From Primula veris (taxonomy: Eukaryota; Streptophyta; Magnoliopsida; Ericales; Primulaceae): a stretch of 64,000 nucleotides of DNA. The notes below the pieces were generated by a model. It was not told where the DNA came from and made no database searches. It saw nothing but the letters and a program-made list of their open reading frames with translations. The position numbers were made by a program, and so were the translations under genes. Below are positions 1 to 13,086 of the stretch, in pieces (position 1 is the stretch's first letter; every line of letters starts with the position of its first letter). The DNA lies in NCBI GenBank assembly GCA_963682055.1, contig OY821744.1:29488967-29552966 (forward strand). Reading direction: 5' to 3'.

Positions 1-2832
1 TATTAAAAAGGGTAGATATGGTAAAAAAAAATATTTCTAAATGTATTTTGCATTTAGCAATAAAGCAACAAGTCCATAATTACTTGGCCAGCTGGTCAGT
101 AATTATATTAATAAAATCAGTTCATGATTCAAAAGAAATATGTCAGCAGTAAAAAGAAGCAATTTGAAGGAAATGACCGTAATACACTAGAGTACCTGTG
201 CATAGTGCTCGGAAGTTCTCTGCAACAAGAAATACAAATCAGTTAAGTGACACATCACCAAATAATATCCTCACAGGCAGAAAAACCAAAAATCAGAAAA
301 ATGACTCGTATTTTTTTGCTAATCCAAAACCATAAACAACTGACCTGCTGTTTTAGGAACTGTCTTTCCAAAGAGACCCATAACTATACGACCTGAGGTG
401 AAGTCAATGATAATAAAAGATCAGCATAGTTCCGTAAGAATATATCTTACAATCACAAACAAAATAATGTTAAAACAAAACAATATAAAAAAGCAAGCAT
501 AAAATTTCTCCATTGTACAAAAGTCGAAATAAATTTCACCTCCCGATGATAAATTATTTCTGATCTGTATCAAAAAAACAAATGGAAGTCGAAGATACAA
601 ATTCTGTATGTTTTGGTGCCAAATCATTAACAGATCACTAAATCAACCCGCAGCCAAACTCATCTATGATCTAGATTAGAGGCAAAACAAAACCTACCAT
701 AAAAAACAAATGTTCATCTCTATACAGTACACACTGCCAGTGAGAAACCTTTTTTTCACAAAACAGCGTCTTTTTATTCATGAGTTGTAATTCAATAAAA
801 GCAGATCCTTCGCTGTAAAACATAATTACAACTACGGCATATTCAGCTTAAACTCACAACAATAACTATTTCCATTTTCCAAATTGATTTACATTTGATC
901 TTACATAATCAGAACTGGTAAAAACTAGTCATACATATTTATGAATAAGTGTCCCTGCATCTTTGAAGCTCAGTTTTATATATTAAGTCTTGCTTTGAAG
1001 AAGTTATAAAGTTGATTGACTAGCTTTTATTTCAAAATGTTTTCTTTTCTAATAAGCTAGAAATTTTAAGCAAGGTCGACACAATTTTCTCTCAATTGAA
1101 AAAAGCTTCTCTTTTTTTTCCACAAAAGAAACCGCAATCGAATTTAAGTAACAGTTAATTATTTCGAGTAATAATCTAAAATTTGAGTACTCCATTGTCA
1201 TTTCTTTCTAAATTAGTTATTTACTTATGTTAACTAAACTTTCTGCATACATATTGTGCTTTTTTTGGCAACAGCTTTTTTTCAGCTTATTTAGCTCTTT
1301 GTCAGCTTTTCTAGCTTTGCAAAAGCTAGATTTTGGGACAGAATCAGAGAAGTTATGATAGGAATTTAAGATTTTTTTTAACCTTTTCACATAAAAATGA
1401 CTGAAAGTAGAAATTTTCCACTTCTAAATCATTATGTACATTTAGTATATACAAATCACTTATAAGTTAAAATAAATAAAAATGTACTAACGAACAAAAA
1501 TAAGTTATAAGCCACTTATAAGTAAAAAAGCTAATGTGATGCCAAACAATATACTACATCTTGTTTCAAGCAAGCTTTTTTCTTATAGCTTTTTAAAAGC
1601 AACTGTTTGACAAAAAAGCCAATGCCAAATGCACCCAATATCACCTTCATGTATGACTATATTTAACACAACAACAGAAGCTTAGGTTAAATAAAAATCG
1701 AAAAACAGAATAAGAAAATAAAAATCGACATAATCTAAAATTTTAGTCTACTGTCATTTCTTTCTAAATTATTCGATAATCATGTTCCAACTTTCAACTA
1801 GACTATAATCAATTGATCATACATAATATCACATTCATGTATGACAAATTACCACAAGAACACAAGCTAGAGCTAAATAAATACCGAAAAAACATAATAA
1901 GAAAATAATATATTTTTTTGACATAGTCGGAGAATTACCAGCAGGTTTTCCAGCGATCTCGACATTGAAGAAAATTTTTGAGCTGGGTTTTTATCTATTT
2001 ATTTATTTTTGCCTTGAAAATGTTATATAGTTGATTTGTCCAGCCTTTAATCTCAACATTTCTGCTTTTCTAGTAAGCTAGAAATTTGAAGCACAATCGA
2101 AATAATTTTTTCTCAATTGAACAAAAAAGCCTCTGTTTTTCCCCCAAAAAATTCCAATCAAATTTAAATGACAGTTACTAATTTCTGAGTAGTAATCTAA
2201 AATTTGGGTGCTTCATTGTCAGTTTTTACTAAATTATTTCTAGACTATATAATCATACATAATATCACATTCAAGTATAACTATTTAACACAATAACACA
2301 AGCTAAAATTAAATAAACATCGAAAAAACACAATAAGAAAAAGAAAAAAAAATCGACAAAATCGGAGAGTTACCAGCAGGTTCTCTGGCGATCTCAACAT
2401 CGAAAAAAACTTTGTCAGTTAGTTCTAAATTATTTCATAATTATGTTCCAACTAGACCATAATCAATTAATCATACATATACATATACATAATATCACAT
2501 TCACAGATAACTATTTAACACACACAAGCTAGAGCTGAATAAAATTAAAATATACAAATTGACATAATCGGAAAATTACCAGCAGGTTTTCCGGCGATCT
2601 CGACATCGAAAAAAACCTTGTGAGTTATTTCCTTCAAATCACCATCCGATTTCTTCGCCTAATTTACAAATTAAAAAAAAATTGACATTAAAAATAATCA
2701 GATCCACATTACACTATCGAATTAATTTTTAAATTAAAATAGATTAAATCAGATTTGGGATAATACCTGAGTGAGAGCTAGGGTTCCGAAGAGGACTAGT
2801 AGTGCGATTATAAAAGTTCGTTTTCCGGTCAT
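1..2832 (-). CDS. Secretory-pathway cyclophilin (peptidyl-prolyl cis-trans isomerase), partial
   Basis: Four exons can be read on the minus strand: 2767-2832, 2580-2658, 345-392 and 196-219. All have GT-AG borders and compatible phases; the rest lies beyond the left edge. Exon 1 (22 residues, start at 2832) is a hydrophobic signal peptide, [16 protein letters not shown] and onward. Exon 2 gives [20 protein letters not shown] and then the start of the cyclophilin fold. Exon 3 encodes [15 protein letters not shown], and the 24-nt exon 4 encodes ENFRALCT. This order matches plant CYP19-4/CYP20-1 cyclophilins of the secretory pathway, which catalyse prolyl isomerisation during protein folding. 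The catalytic part is outside the window, so activity cannot be judged. An AT-rich TATA-like stretch lies at 2888-2899. The intron between exons 2 and 3 is over 2 kb and holds duplicated exon-2 sequence, listed separately. Which paralogue this is remains uncertain. Confidence 0.88.
998..2660 (-). repeat. Duplications inside the cyclophilin gene, including two extra copies of exon 2
   Basis: The 3' half of exon 2 with its splice donor (real copy ending at 2580) recurs at about 2374-2415 and 1939-1972. Each copy keeps the reading (V/I)FF(D/N)VEIA followed by CCTGCTG and a GTAA donor. The flanking intron DNA is duplicated too: the block at 1640-1740 recurs near 1800-1920, 2250-2345 and 2480-2570, and 998-1210 resembles 2010-2240 about 1 kb away. 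These look like serial tandem duplications of an exon and its flanks. Whether any extra copy is spliced is unknown; neither has a clear in-frame acceptor. Confidence 0.75.
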
Positions 2833-2910
2833 TTTATCGGTTTTTATTTAATTTGTATTTATGTATTTATATATTTATGTAATGTAAATATTTATATATA
2901 TATACTGTAT

Positions 2911-3135
2911 CTGATTGGGTAAAATGCAACATTCCTGGAACTATAGATTATTTTCAAATAACCCACAGGAACTATAAATTCTTGCAATTAACCCCTATAA
3001 ACTATCAACCTTTTGTAATTAACCCCATTGTCATCTTTTGAGTGATATAAACTTTACGCCAATATGTATATGTATATATCTGCTTGGGTAAAATGCAAAT
3101 AACCCCCTGTAACTATGGTTAATTTGCAAATAACC
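2911..3135. repeat. Direct repeat with TTGGGTAAAATGCAA units
   Basis: A segment beginning CTG(A/C)TTGGGTAAAATGCAA occurs at 2911 and again at 3080, about 169 bp apart. Inside it the phrase AATAACCCC(C)TGTAACTAT recurs in degenerate form. An inverted relative ending in TTGCATTTTACCCT lies in a PDX1 intron at about 16333-16352. This is probably a low-copy dispersed repeat family. Confidence 0.5.
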
Positions 3136-5740
3136 CCCTAGGAGACCCTTCTGTTACCATTTTGTGTTATAAAAATAACAAATTATTTAATGAAAGTTCT
3201 TGATTTAAATTAAAAACTGTGTAGCAATAATCATTTCATGTTATTGTAAGTGATTAATACCCACAAAAAAAGATAGGAGATCAAATTAGCAAACATCCGT
3301 TATGGAACTCCAACGCAATTATGGCATATTTATCCGCAATAATCGTATAATTTTATTTACAATAATGATAAACACACAAACTTGTGATTTATATCATTAT
3401 TTGTGATTTATACAACTAGGCGGGGTTTTGTCTTTTTTTAGAGATTGCATAGATCAAGTAGCTAAATCGATGAGAATGTCTAAAAAAAAATCCAATAAAA
3501 AGACCTGCTTGTCATATAACTATTGGAGTGAAAGACGTATTTAGATGGAAGCTGAAAATGAATATATGACGATGATACATGCATGAGAGTGTGTATAATA
3601 AAATCCGTGAAGGAATACGGGACAAAAAGTAAATCCACTTGGTTTCCGACTTGGTACAACCTACAGCTATCATTCTGTTTTGTTTTCACAATCAAAAAAC
3701 TATTCCGAAGGTTTAGAAAGAAAAAAAAACGATTGAGACTCAAAACAAAGTGAACATTTTATTTAAGGCACCAAACAAGTAGTAGTAGAATTTGACATAG
3801 TTGGTGGTACCCATACAGTGACGGAACGATTGTGAAATGGGAGCTCATTTTTTATTAAAAAAATTATATCTTATATGAAATTATTTTACGGAATGAGAGA
3901 TGAAATACTAAAATTTAAACTTTTTGATCAAAAAACATAATAAAAATCTATTTTTTTCATCAATTTTTTTTCAAAATTGGAAAGTGAACTAAACACAATC
4001 CCTAACTAAAATCTCACTGAAGTCTGAACTAAATGATTTGAAAGAATTATTTATCATCAAACTTTTTCAATATCATAACTATCCAAGATCTAACAAATGA
4101 GTTTGAGTTTTTTAGGACGTATTAATTCAGAAAAATAGAAAAAACTTTTGGGGAATTCTGATTTTGAATTAGTTTTCTGTGACAATACAATCTAATGGGG
4201 TTTCTAAATTAATTAATGATTTTTTTATCTGAAAATTAATTAGTGATGAGGAAGTAAGTAAATGGAATTGGCTGAATTTTGTGAAATATTTGTGAGAAAC
4301 TTTAGTACGTAAGATGAGTATTTAATTAATTAAGTCAAATAGTCATAGGGCCCCTTTTTTGTTTTGAAACGGTTTGATGAAATTGTAAGGACATGATTAA
4401 AATGGCCGCATATATTGCCGCAACATAATTGCTGCATTGCCGCTTATGTTTAAACTCATGTTCACTATTTTTTTTAGCGTGTCAAGTCAATTAAGGCTCA
4501 ACGCATATATTTAAGACATCTAGTGGTTTCTCATAAATTGAATGAAAATATAACTTCAAATATTTGACTAATCTGGCACACTAAATTTTAGGATGAACCG
4601 AATTCACCTAAACTTTTCTCCTTCCCTAGTTTGATAAAAACTAAATAAACGTGGTCAGGGACGGCTCAGTAGTATAGGTTATTCAAGGTTTAGTCCAGTT
4701 TTTTTTTTTTTTTTACCCAAGGCCTATTATCAGGAAAAAAAAAAAAAAAACTTTACATTATGGTTTTCCTTTTTTGGAGGTTCAATCTAGCTAGAGTAAC
4801 TTGAAATCGGTAAAATATCGGTATATCCCAAACTCTTTCGGGATCCGGAGGAAAGTTGATACCTGAAACCCATCAAGTGGGAATACAATTTTGTCAGGTT
4901 AGGTCGGGACCCGATGCCACCTCTAGTTACTATCAGGTGCTAGCACTGTAGCGCACTTGTGACATGCATGGTATACCAAGTGGTGTTCTTGTGAATCTAA
5001 TCAGTAACGATCATCAACACTTATTTGAAAGAAAAAAAAAAAAGTAACAATCATCAACTAAATAATATTCTAAACCGGGCTTATGCCAGAGCAGTACCAG
5101 ATTCGTTTGACTCGTATTGCAAATGTGACTTTGATTCATATAGTGAAGAAAAAAATGAAACAACCAAAGAAAAATTGTTTCTATAAGTTGTTTCATCCCC
5201 ATCTCTCTCTCTCTATTTAAGAATGTAATGGGTACTTTTCACTTTATAAAACAATACTTATAATTAAAGTAAGCTAAACTAATTGTAAGTATAGATGTAA
5301 CTCTAAATTAACGTGTCAGTTTCTTTTTTAAGTATATGTATGGTATGTACTAAAATCATATCCGGACATGCACAATAGAAATGCTAAAAATACACTAAAC
5401 TGAATTTTTTTTTGAATAATTAACCAAATTGATCCAATTTTTCTTTTACAATATCTAAATTGAAAATTTCCAAAGTATAAGGTAACATTATAGTATAGTG
5501 TACAAATTTGGTTATTTTAATTTTCCTATCCAAACGAGGAATCCATTTACTCTCTAAAACTTCTTCCAAAATGTTAGTTTCGTGTTAGGAAAACGTAAAA
5601 GGTAGTTTACTTAATTAACAAAGCAATAATGCAAATGAGTCAGATAAATTCAAACAGACTCTCAACACACCAGTACTTACTGTTAATTTAGAATTTCATT
5701 TTCACCCCGAAATTTAAGAGCATGATATTCGCCCATGTGT

Positions 5741-6060
5741 TTAATATATTTAATTAATATTTAACTTTATGGTAGTCTCAAATAGTGTTAATATAATATT
5801 ATATTTGAGTTTTTATTTTGTTGAATCGTCAAATAAAATATATTAAAATTATTAAAATTTTAAATATTTTTAATTAATATTTAAGTTTATGTTAATCTTA
5901 ACTAGGATTTCATAAATATTATATTTGGGATTTTATTTTGTTGAATAATCAAATAAAATATATTAAAATCATTAAAATTTTAAATATTTTTAATTAATAT
6001 TTAAGTTTAGAGTAGTCTCAACTAGGATTCTATAAATATTATAGTTGAGGTTTTATTTTT
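5741..6060. repeat. 120-bp tandem repeat, about 2.7 copies
   Basis: Units are exactly 120 bp apart: the marker TTTAATTAATATTTAA(C/G)TTTA occurs with its TAATTAATAT ending at 5760, 5880 and 6000. The units differ by scattered substitutions. The array ends about 330 bp upstream of the start codon of the APD-like gene, so it lies in that gene's upstream region. Confidence 0.85.
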
Positions 6061-6271
6061 GTTTTGATTGGGTGCCAAAAGAATTATAAAAATTACATAA
6101 ATATCTGTCAGTTAATCAGTCTGTTTGAGCCAGTCTGGCTCGTGACAATGGTCTCTTTGAGTCTTATTAGAGTTTTTACTTTAAACTCTCTCTGAACCAT
6201 TGTTGTAACTGTAGATTTCAACCAACTTTCATGTAACAACAACCTTTCTTAACTACCTCTCAAGGAACAGC

Positions 6272-6278
6272 TATAAAT
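6272..6278 (+). promoter_or_regulatory. TATA box of the APD-like gene
   Basis: TATAAAT lies 110 bp upstream of the ATG at 6388 in otherwise non-coding sequence. The expected transcription start would be near 6305, giving a leader of about 80 nt. A second AT-rich run follows at 6283-6295. Assigned by motif and position only. Confidence 0.5.
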
Positions 6279-6387
6279 TTATTTATATATAGTATATAGA
6301 GGTAAAGTTGACTGCTTGGTGACTCAAGAACCCAATGAAACACTCTAACCAGTTTATCAATTCATTTGCTAATCATTTAAACTTAAA

Positions 6388-9300
6388 ATGGAAGCCGAAA
6401 ATGAACCTGCCCACAATGCTTCTTCTTCAATGTCCCATGATGGTGAAACTCGGCCACTAGCGTCTTATAGGCTGAATTTTACCGTATATAATAGAGAAAC
6501 AGCCTGGGTTAGAGATGACTTGTGGTCTGGCCTAATCGCGATCGTTCTGTTATGGCTTGTTGGTAAGTAGGTCTTTTCTTAGTTTGCGATATGATTCATG
6601 AGTTTGTTTGATCGTATCTTTTAAGTATTTAAGCTTGGTTTGTTTTAGTATGACAAAAACTTGGTTCATTTTCATGTGATAATTTCTTTTTGCAGTTGTA
6701 ATTACTTGATTATGTAAGTGGTGAAATGTTTATAAAACTCTTTTCGTATCCGAGCTTTAACTCCGTTGTATGACCAAGACAGATGATAAGATTAGTGTTT
6801 TTGAAATGCTTTCATGAGCTGATTTTATGTAATCTCAGTTCTCACCTTAAATCGACCTTTTATTAACGTTTCCATGGAGTCTCACACGTTTTCTTCTAGC
6901 AACGTAAAAAGGCTTTCTCCTTTAATAGGAAAAAGAAAACATTTCCTGACATCTAGCTTCCCGTGGTTTTGTGGTGAACTGATTAATTCGGTTCTAGATT
7001 TTTGGGATTGAAAACCAGAAAGACCAACTTGTAAGCTGACAGACCAAATGCATTGCTTCTTATGTGTAAAAATACAATTAGATTGAGCTTAAAACAACAA
7101 CGACACGAGTCTGATGTTTTTTGGTTTATAAGTCGAGTGCAATAAGGATTTTGCTGGTTGCATTTTAGGAACGTCATTTATCTTTTGTTTACCCTCTTTT
7201 CAATGTTCTCAAAAATGTCAAGACTCAAGAGTTGAGAATTTTAGTGCTATACATGGTAGCGAGTTTTTTATACACGGAGTGAATGTCTGGTCTTGCCGAA
7301 TTATACTCATAACATTCTGGCTGTTCGTATGTTTAAATTTTGGGGTTAGTCACAAATACAAATTCTAGTTAAACACGATATAGCAAGTGGAAAATAGACT
7401 ATATACTTCTGTAATCGTAATTTTATATCTTCCTTGCCTTTAAAGTTTAAACAATTAAAAGCTGTACTACTATTGAATGCTAGAACAACTTTGGAATCTA
7501 GATTTGCGAGTTTTAGTTACCGCGGACAAATTGTCTTTCATTTCCGGTGGCAATATTTGAAAAAAGATGGCATGGTATGACAGGATTATTTTCTTATGCA
7601 TCATCGAAATTTGTCAAAGAAAGGCTTATGATGTTTGCTATCTATTTGCTGCCTGATACTCATTTTCATATTGTATTTCTTTTCTTTGGGAAATTCTAAT
7701 TCAAAAGTTGGCACATAACCTTTCGATTATCGAAACTAATGCTACCGAATGTGTATCATCTTCCCCAAAATGAAAATTGTATGCAGCTAAGTACGGACAT
7801 TATAAGTTAATAAAATGATATGACTGATTGTACATTTTGGAAATTTTCACGAGCAGCAACAATGACACTAATGTTCGGCTTTTACGGAGCTGTCAACTTT
7901 CCATTGGGCCCAAACTGCTCGCGCCTAATACAAGCTAACCCATTATTTGTTCAGTCTATTAAGGTTATTTCTGTGTATTCTCATATTTTTTGTTATGTAA
8001 CTTTTCGATTATGTTTACATGTTCTAATCTTCTTTGGCTTATCATCAGGCACAAGAAATAGAAAAGTCGAAACATGGCATAATGCTATATGGGTTCCATG
8101 AGACCCCTCCTTTGGATATTGAAATTAACTGGTCCAAAATTCATACTGCAGTGATATCCTCGAATCTTGCAAAGGCAAATATTTCAAACTTGTATTATTC
8201 TACTTCTACGGTCACACTAAGGCCTTGTTTGGTTGCATCTTATAAGTTCTGAATTTTTTCTTATAAGCTGAAGCTGGACTGCAATTAGTTGACAACCTTT
8301 GAAGTTGAATTTTATAACTGGATTATCTTGAAACTATGAGCTGGATTCACATTCTTTCTTGTTTAACTTAAAAAAATCCATCTTATTTCCTTTAAAGCTG
8401 CAACAAAACAAGGCCTAAAACACAGATCTCAGTGAACTGCTTACCAAATTTTCTTCATGATGGTATCTAGTCTAAAAACTTATTTTGTCATCGCAGAGTT
8501 GGGAGTATTTCCTTAATGAAGGGGCAAGTGTGAATATCTCGTACGGTGTAAAATCCCCAAGTTCTGTCCCTTTGTCCCTTATAATAGCTCAAGGTAACTT
8601 TAACGTCCTAAATAGTTGTGTTTTACTGTTATGCTTTCTTAGGACGGTAGCATACCAAGCCACAGGGTCCTTTTAGCATTCTTCCATACCATGAATTTGA
8701 GATATTTTTAAAATCTTGCTCATTTTTTAGTTATAATCATTATTGCAGGTAAAGAGAGCTTTCTTGAATGGGTATATGATCCTTCGTACTCTGATACGAC
8801 CTTATCTTGGAACATTATTCAAGGTAATAAGGGCGATATTTCCTATACATAATTTTATAAAAGGGGTTTTCTTGGGAATCCGGACTGATGAACTTATTGT
8901 TTTTTCCTTTTCAGGAAATGGTATTATCCACCAAAAGATTACGACGTCAAACATGTATTACATTGCAGTCGGAAACTTTAACACTGAGGTTGTGGAGGTA
9001 TGTTCTAAAGATAACCATTTAAAGTGACTTATACACTTTCTTGTTACAAACTTCTCAACAATTTTTTATTGTCTATCAATGATGCTTGGTATAAAAGATG
9101 CTGATTTTAACCATTTTCTGTCTGTATACAACCATTGTAAAAGCCTTTCCCAATCCACTTAAACGAGCTGGTGGAATAGGAATTTAATGTTAGGGGGGAA
9201 CAGGTTTTTGTGTTGTTACTTGTTACAATCATGCGGTGTTATTAAGGCCCAAGCATAAACTAGTCAGTGAAACATCGCTATGCATCATTGTTATACAAAT

Positions 9301-11373
9301 TGTCGCAATTTATTAATTTTCATTTAGAGTTGTCAGTAATGTTCTATTGCATCTCTTGTTGGCTTGATATTGTAAGACGGTAATCATGCTCTCTGTTCAA
9401 TATGAGGAAATCATAATTTTGTTATGTAATTAGTCAACATCTTTTTGTAGCTTTAATCATAATACAAAAAAAACTGCATCGATTTATTACATGTACTTCA
9501 GGTCAACATATACTTCAGTTTCATTATTCTTTTTTGAATATCGTGGGGCACCCCAAACACCAATACATGATGTTATTTTGAGTTTATATTGTTTAATTTT
9601 TTCGGTCTCTAGGTTCAGCTCAACTTTACTGTAAGAGATTTTCACTATGACACAAGCAACGCGTATTATAAATGCTCTCCAAGTAATCGTTCGTGTAGAT
9701 TGAATCTCTTTTTTCAAAGGCCGAATGCTGCTGTGTTGGCATCTCCTATAATATCACAGGTAAAAACTTCCGTCATTTGTGAAAGTAAATACAAAGAAAG
9801 GCAAATTCTATATTTGCCTTTTGCCAGTAAGGATTGGGTCATATAAGAGTATATGTTAAATAAATTTTCAACAAGAACCACAATCTGTTAAATCTTGAAT
9901 TTGGATAGGCCATTTGTTCTCTTATATTTATACTCAATTAGCCTCTCCCAGCACTTCTGTGTATGTAATGTTACAAGATCTTTGTTATTCTCAGGGTGCT
10001 CCTTATGATGACTGGCATGTAAAGCTATCGTATGGACCGCGTTGGATTACCTATATTGCCGGATTTGGTAACACTTTCTCCTTGCATGTTAGTTAGCCCC
10101 GTAAAAATTCGTTTCAAAACGCCTTAAAGCTCGTAGATAAGGTAAAACATTCATTACAAATTGCCAAAGAATATCAAAGCTTACACGTTTGACCTAAACA
10201 GGGGCGATTTTGGGCTCCAAAACATAAATAGCTTAGCTTTGGTATTTTTACAAAAACCAGGGCATAAAGTTGTTACTCTTTGATACTATAAATTATGAAA
10301 ACATGACGCTTTAAAGATTTTTTACCATGATCGTCAGCTTTTACGTTTCCTGTTTAAATTTGATAAAACCTTAAATTTCATTTCATATTTGCATTATTTG
10401 TTTTATTGCTTAAAAGTTTTGAACTAAATGAATACGGATTAATCAGTGTCATTTTAGCTATGTAGTTACTCTAGGGTTAACTACAGTTTAAGACAAACTC
10501 AAAGTTTACAGGTGAATGCTTACGCTTTAGTGCGGCTTGCTTTCTAAAACATTTATCTGTACTCTTATTCTTAGGTGCAATGACTGCAGTCGTATTACTA
10601 GCCTTCAAACTCTTTAATAAATTACCAACAACCAGCACCCACCAGACAAACGAGATCGATTCTGAAAGAAGTCCATTGCTATCGCATAAAGAAGATGATC
10701 TGTCAAGTTTGGGTTCGTCTTATGATTCTCTCTCACAGGAAGATGAGGAGTTGGATGAAAAGCCACCAATTGAAGGGGAAAATGATCAAAATCTTAGATT
10801 TTTTTGTGCCATATGCTTTGATGCTCCGCGCGACTCTTTTTTCCTGCCATGTGGACATTCCGCTGTTTGCTTTACTTGTGGAACGAGGTTTGTGCTTTCT
10901 TTCTTACACGTTACAATTTTTTTTAAAAAACAGTTGGTTCTTTTAATATTTGCGAGGGGTGATGTTAACGAGTGCTATTACTAAATTGTTGAAAATTCTA
11001 GCTCTAGGAAGGGAAGTGCACTAATGAGTATGCAGTCGTTTTGAATATTCTAACACTGCCATATTTTTATATTTACTAGAGTACAATTGACGAGTACTAG
11101 AACATTTAGTGTTACTTAACAAGTGTCGCAAGTGAACCTATTACATTGCCATGATGTCATATCGATTTTATAAGATTTTGGCTGCGAAAGTCGAATGATT
11201 GCTCTTCCAAAGACAATCTTGAAGAGCTTTAGGAAGAAGTAAAGCACTCGCTAATTTTCTGAGATTGATTTAAGCCTTGATTTCATCAACTCTACAGGAT
11301 TATTGAAGAGGCTGGTACTTGTCCCATCTGCCGTCGAGCTACGAAGAAGGTGAGGAAGATTTTTGCGGTTTGA
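6388..11373 (+). CDS. Membrane RING-type E3 ubiquitin ligase, APD1-4 family
   Basis: Ten exons join into 423 codons with every phase consistent: 6388-6562, 7857-7963, 8049-8174, 8497-8593, 8749-8823, 8915-8997, 9613-9759, 9995-10067, 10575-10887 and 11298-11373. A membrane segment spans about residues 46-66, followed by a luminal-type domain with motifs such as MLYGF and VNISY. A second membrane segment spans 287-305. An acidic linker leads to a C-terminal C3HC4 RING with C372, C375, C387, H389, C393, C396, C407 and C410. This is the layout of Arabidopsis ABERRANT POLLEN DEVELOPMENT 1-4, endomembrane E3 ligases needed in pollen mitosis. Intron 3 begins with GC instead of GT and carries a MITE. 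The acceptor of exon 2 is a NAGNAG, so one extra alanine is possible. Which APD paralogue this is cannot be told. Confidence 0.93.
8221..8415. mobile_element. Tourist-like (PIF/Harbinger) MITE in intron 3 of the APD-like gene
   Basis: A 195-bp element. Its left end GGCCTTGTTTGGTTGCA matches the reverse complement of its right end (GGCCTTGTTTTGTTGCA) with one mismatch in 17 bp. It is flanked by the trinucleotide TAA at 8218-8220 and 8416-8418, the target duplication typical of PIF/Harbinger elements. It has no coding capacity and begins 46 bp downstream of the non-canonical GC donor. Confidence 0.9.
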
Positions 11374-13068
11374 TTTCAGGTGCAAAGTTCTTCAAGAATG
11401 GACTGATCCCTTCGTTTGGAGCTGAAAAAAAGTTGGAATATTCTGATTTACAATTACTTGTTCGGAGGGTCTCATTTTTGTTATAAAGTGAAATTTTCAG
11501 AAATTGTCACATATCAAAATCCAATGTATTGTTTAAGTCTCACATCAAACTTATTTAAACGTCCCTTTTTACTTGATACACTAATGTATACTATAGTATT
11601 ATGCAATAGATTTTAGTTTGTGTGGAAGGGAGAAGAGATTGGAAATGAAGGGCTTATAACCTTTATGTCACATGATCCCCAAGAAACAAAATTGAATCTA
11701 ATCTCTAACAAACAAGTTGTATCAAATTTAGAGACCTAGTCAATTGAAATTAATAATCCATCACCCTTTTCACCCTGATATGAATAAATAAAACTATAAA
11801 AGTAGACTAGTTAACTATGGGGGTGGGAGTCGACGTGAATACCAATATTGTCATAATATAATTTTATGGAAACTAAACGTAATTTTTTAAAACTTTTGGT
11901 ACTTCTATGTGATGTTATCCTAAACAAAGGGTTCATTTTGTAATTTTAATTAGCCACTTAAATGGACTTTTATTATTAAAAAATAAAAAGTGAATCCCCT
12001 TGGGGTCCATTGCATCTCAGTGACGTGCCAAAACAATCCACACAAAAATCAATTTATAACTTTAATTAAAGAGTAGATTAATTATGTGGTAGTCACTCAA
12101 ATTTCGGTTTAACCCTCAGTTTTGCCTATCAAGTTTGATTTCAGCTATTTAATCTCTCCAATTATTCATTCATCATAATTAAGGTCTTCCATCCAAGTAA
12201 TCACTATATATAATGTAACGATATCTAGATGATGTGAGATTAGTCGATGATGACAGATGAAGCAAATTATCTGCGATGTAAATTAAATAAGAATAACTTT
12301 ATAACGAATTTGCCTATACTAATGTTTATTACGACAAAAAAAGACATCAACGCTAGATTAACAGTACGAGAGCTTAATAGTATAAACATACTAGCTAGTA
12401 GGGCAAAATAGACATCTCACCAAAATTAAATCAACTTACACATATTTTTGCATGTAGTATTAAACAAGGAAATATATACAGTTCGTGTCCCCGATCCAGA
12501 ACTCCAATCACCCCTACTTTTAATGAAATTCAATAAATTTAAATATCACGTAAATAGCTCCACATACTTTATTTACCACCACATCACCATCAATGTCAAT
12601 GTATGTTAAAATGTCAACGATCAAAGGACCTAAATAGAAAATAAAATAAAATATTCCGGCTATATATATACGGGTTGATTGGAGGACTCAAATAGAAGAA
12701 AATTAAGTTATTGGCCCATACATACGATTGTCCAAAAGATAAATGGACTAATATAGATAATAAAGCCTATACGCACATCATTAAAAAAAAAAAATTATGA
12801 TTTGATTAATGCAAATAAGCACGATTTCACGACGGAAACACAAATATGCGTTTTGTTATTTTTTTCGAGATGTAAAATTGCATGTTTTGAAAATGACGTG
12901 TAATTACAGATTTGCAGTAAAATTGTTAAAACTATGGGTAGGTGTATAAAATATCATTTAGTTTAATTAAACAAATCAATTTATAAAAAGAATTAGAGTA
13001 TAATATTTCCTGTCCCTGGTGATTTATAGCCCCATCACCGCCATTCTCAGCCACTGCTCCTATCCAAC
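11374..13068. other. 3' UTR of the APD-like gene and intergenic region
   Basis: The first few hundred bases after the stop at 11371-11373 are probably the APD-like 3' UTR. The rest is AT-rich, with short A runs near 12781-12793. No coding region, RNA gene or clear repeat was recognised. Confidence 0.55.
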
Positions 13069-13086
13069 CTCTCTCTCTCTCTCTAT

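Larger units (their letters stand above)
2833..6387. other. Intergenic region between the cyclophilin and APD-like genes
   Basis: AT-rich DNA between divergently transcribed genes. It contains the two repeats listed separately, facing poly-T and poly-A tracts near 4702-4750, and a short CT run near 5203-5213. The open frames at 3480-3743 and 5014-5202 run through simple sequence and resemble no family I know. I see no gene here. Confidence 0.6.

Noticed and set aside
8150..8174. GT donor after position 8150 as the end of APD exon 3
   Set aside because: Using it would drop the conserved residues VISSNLAK. The GC donor at 8175 keeps phase and conservation.
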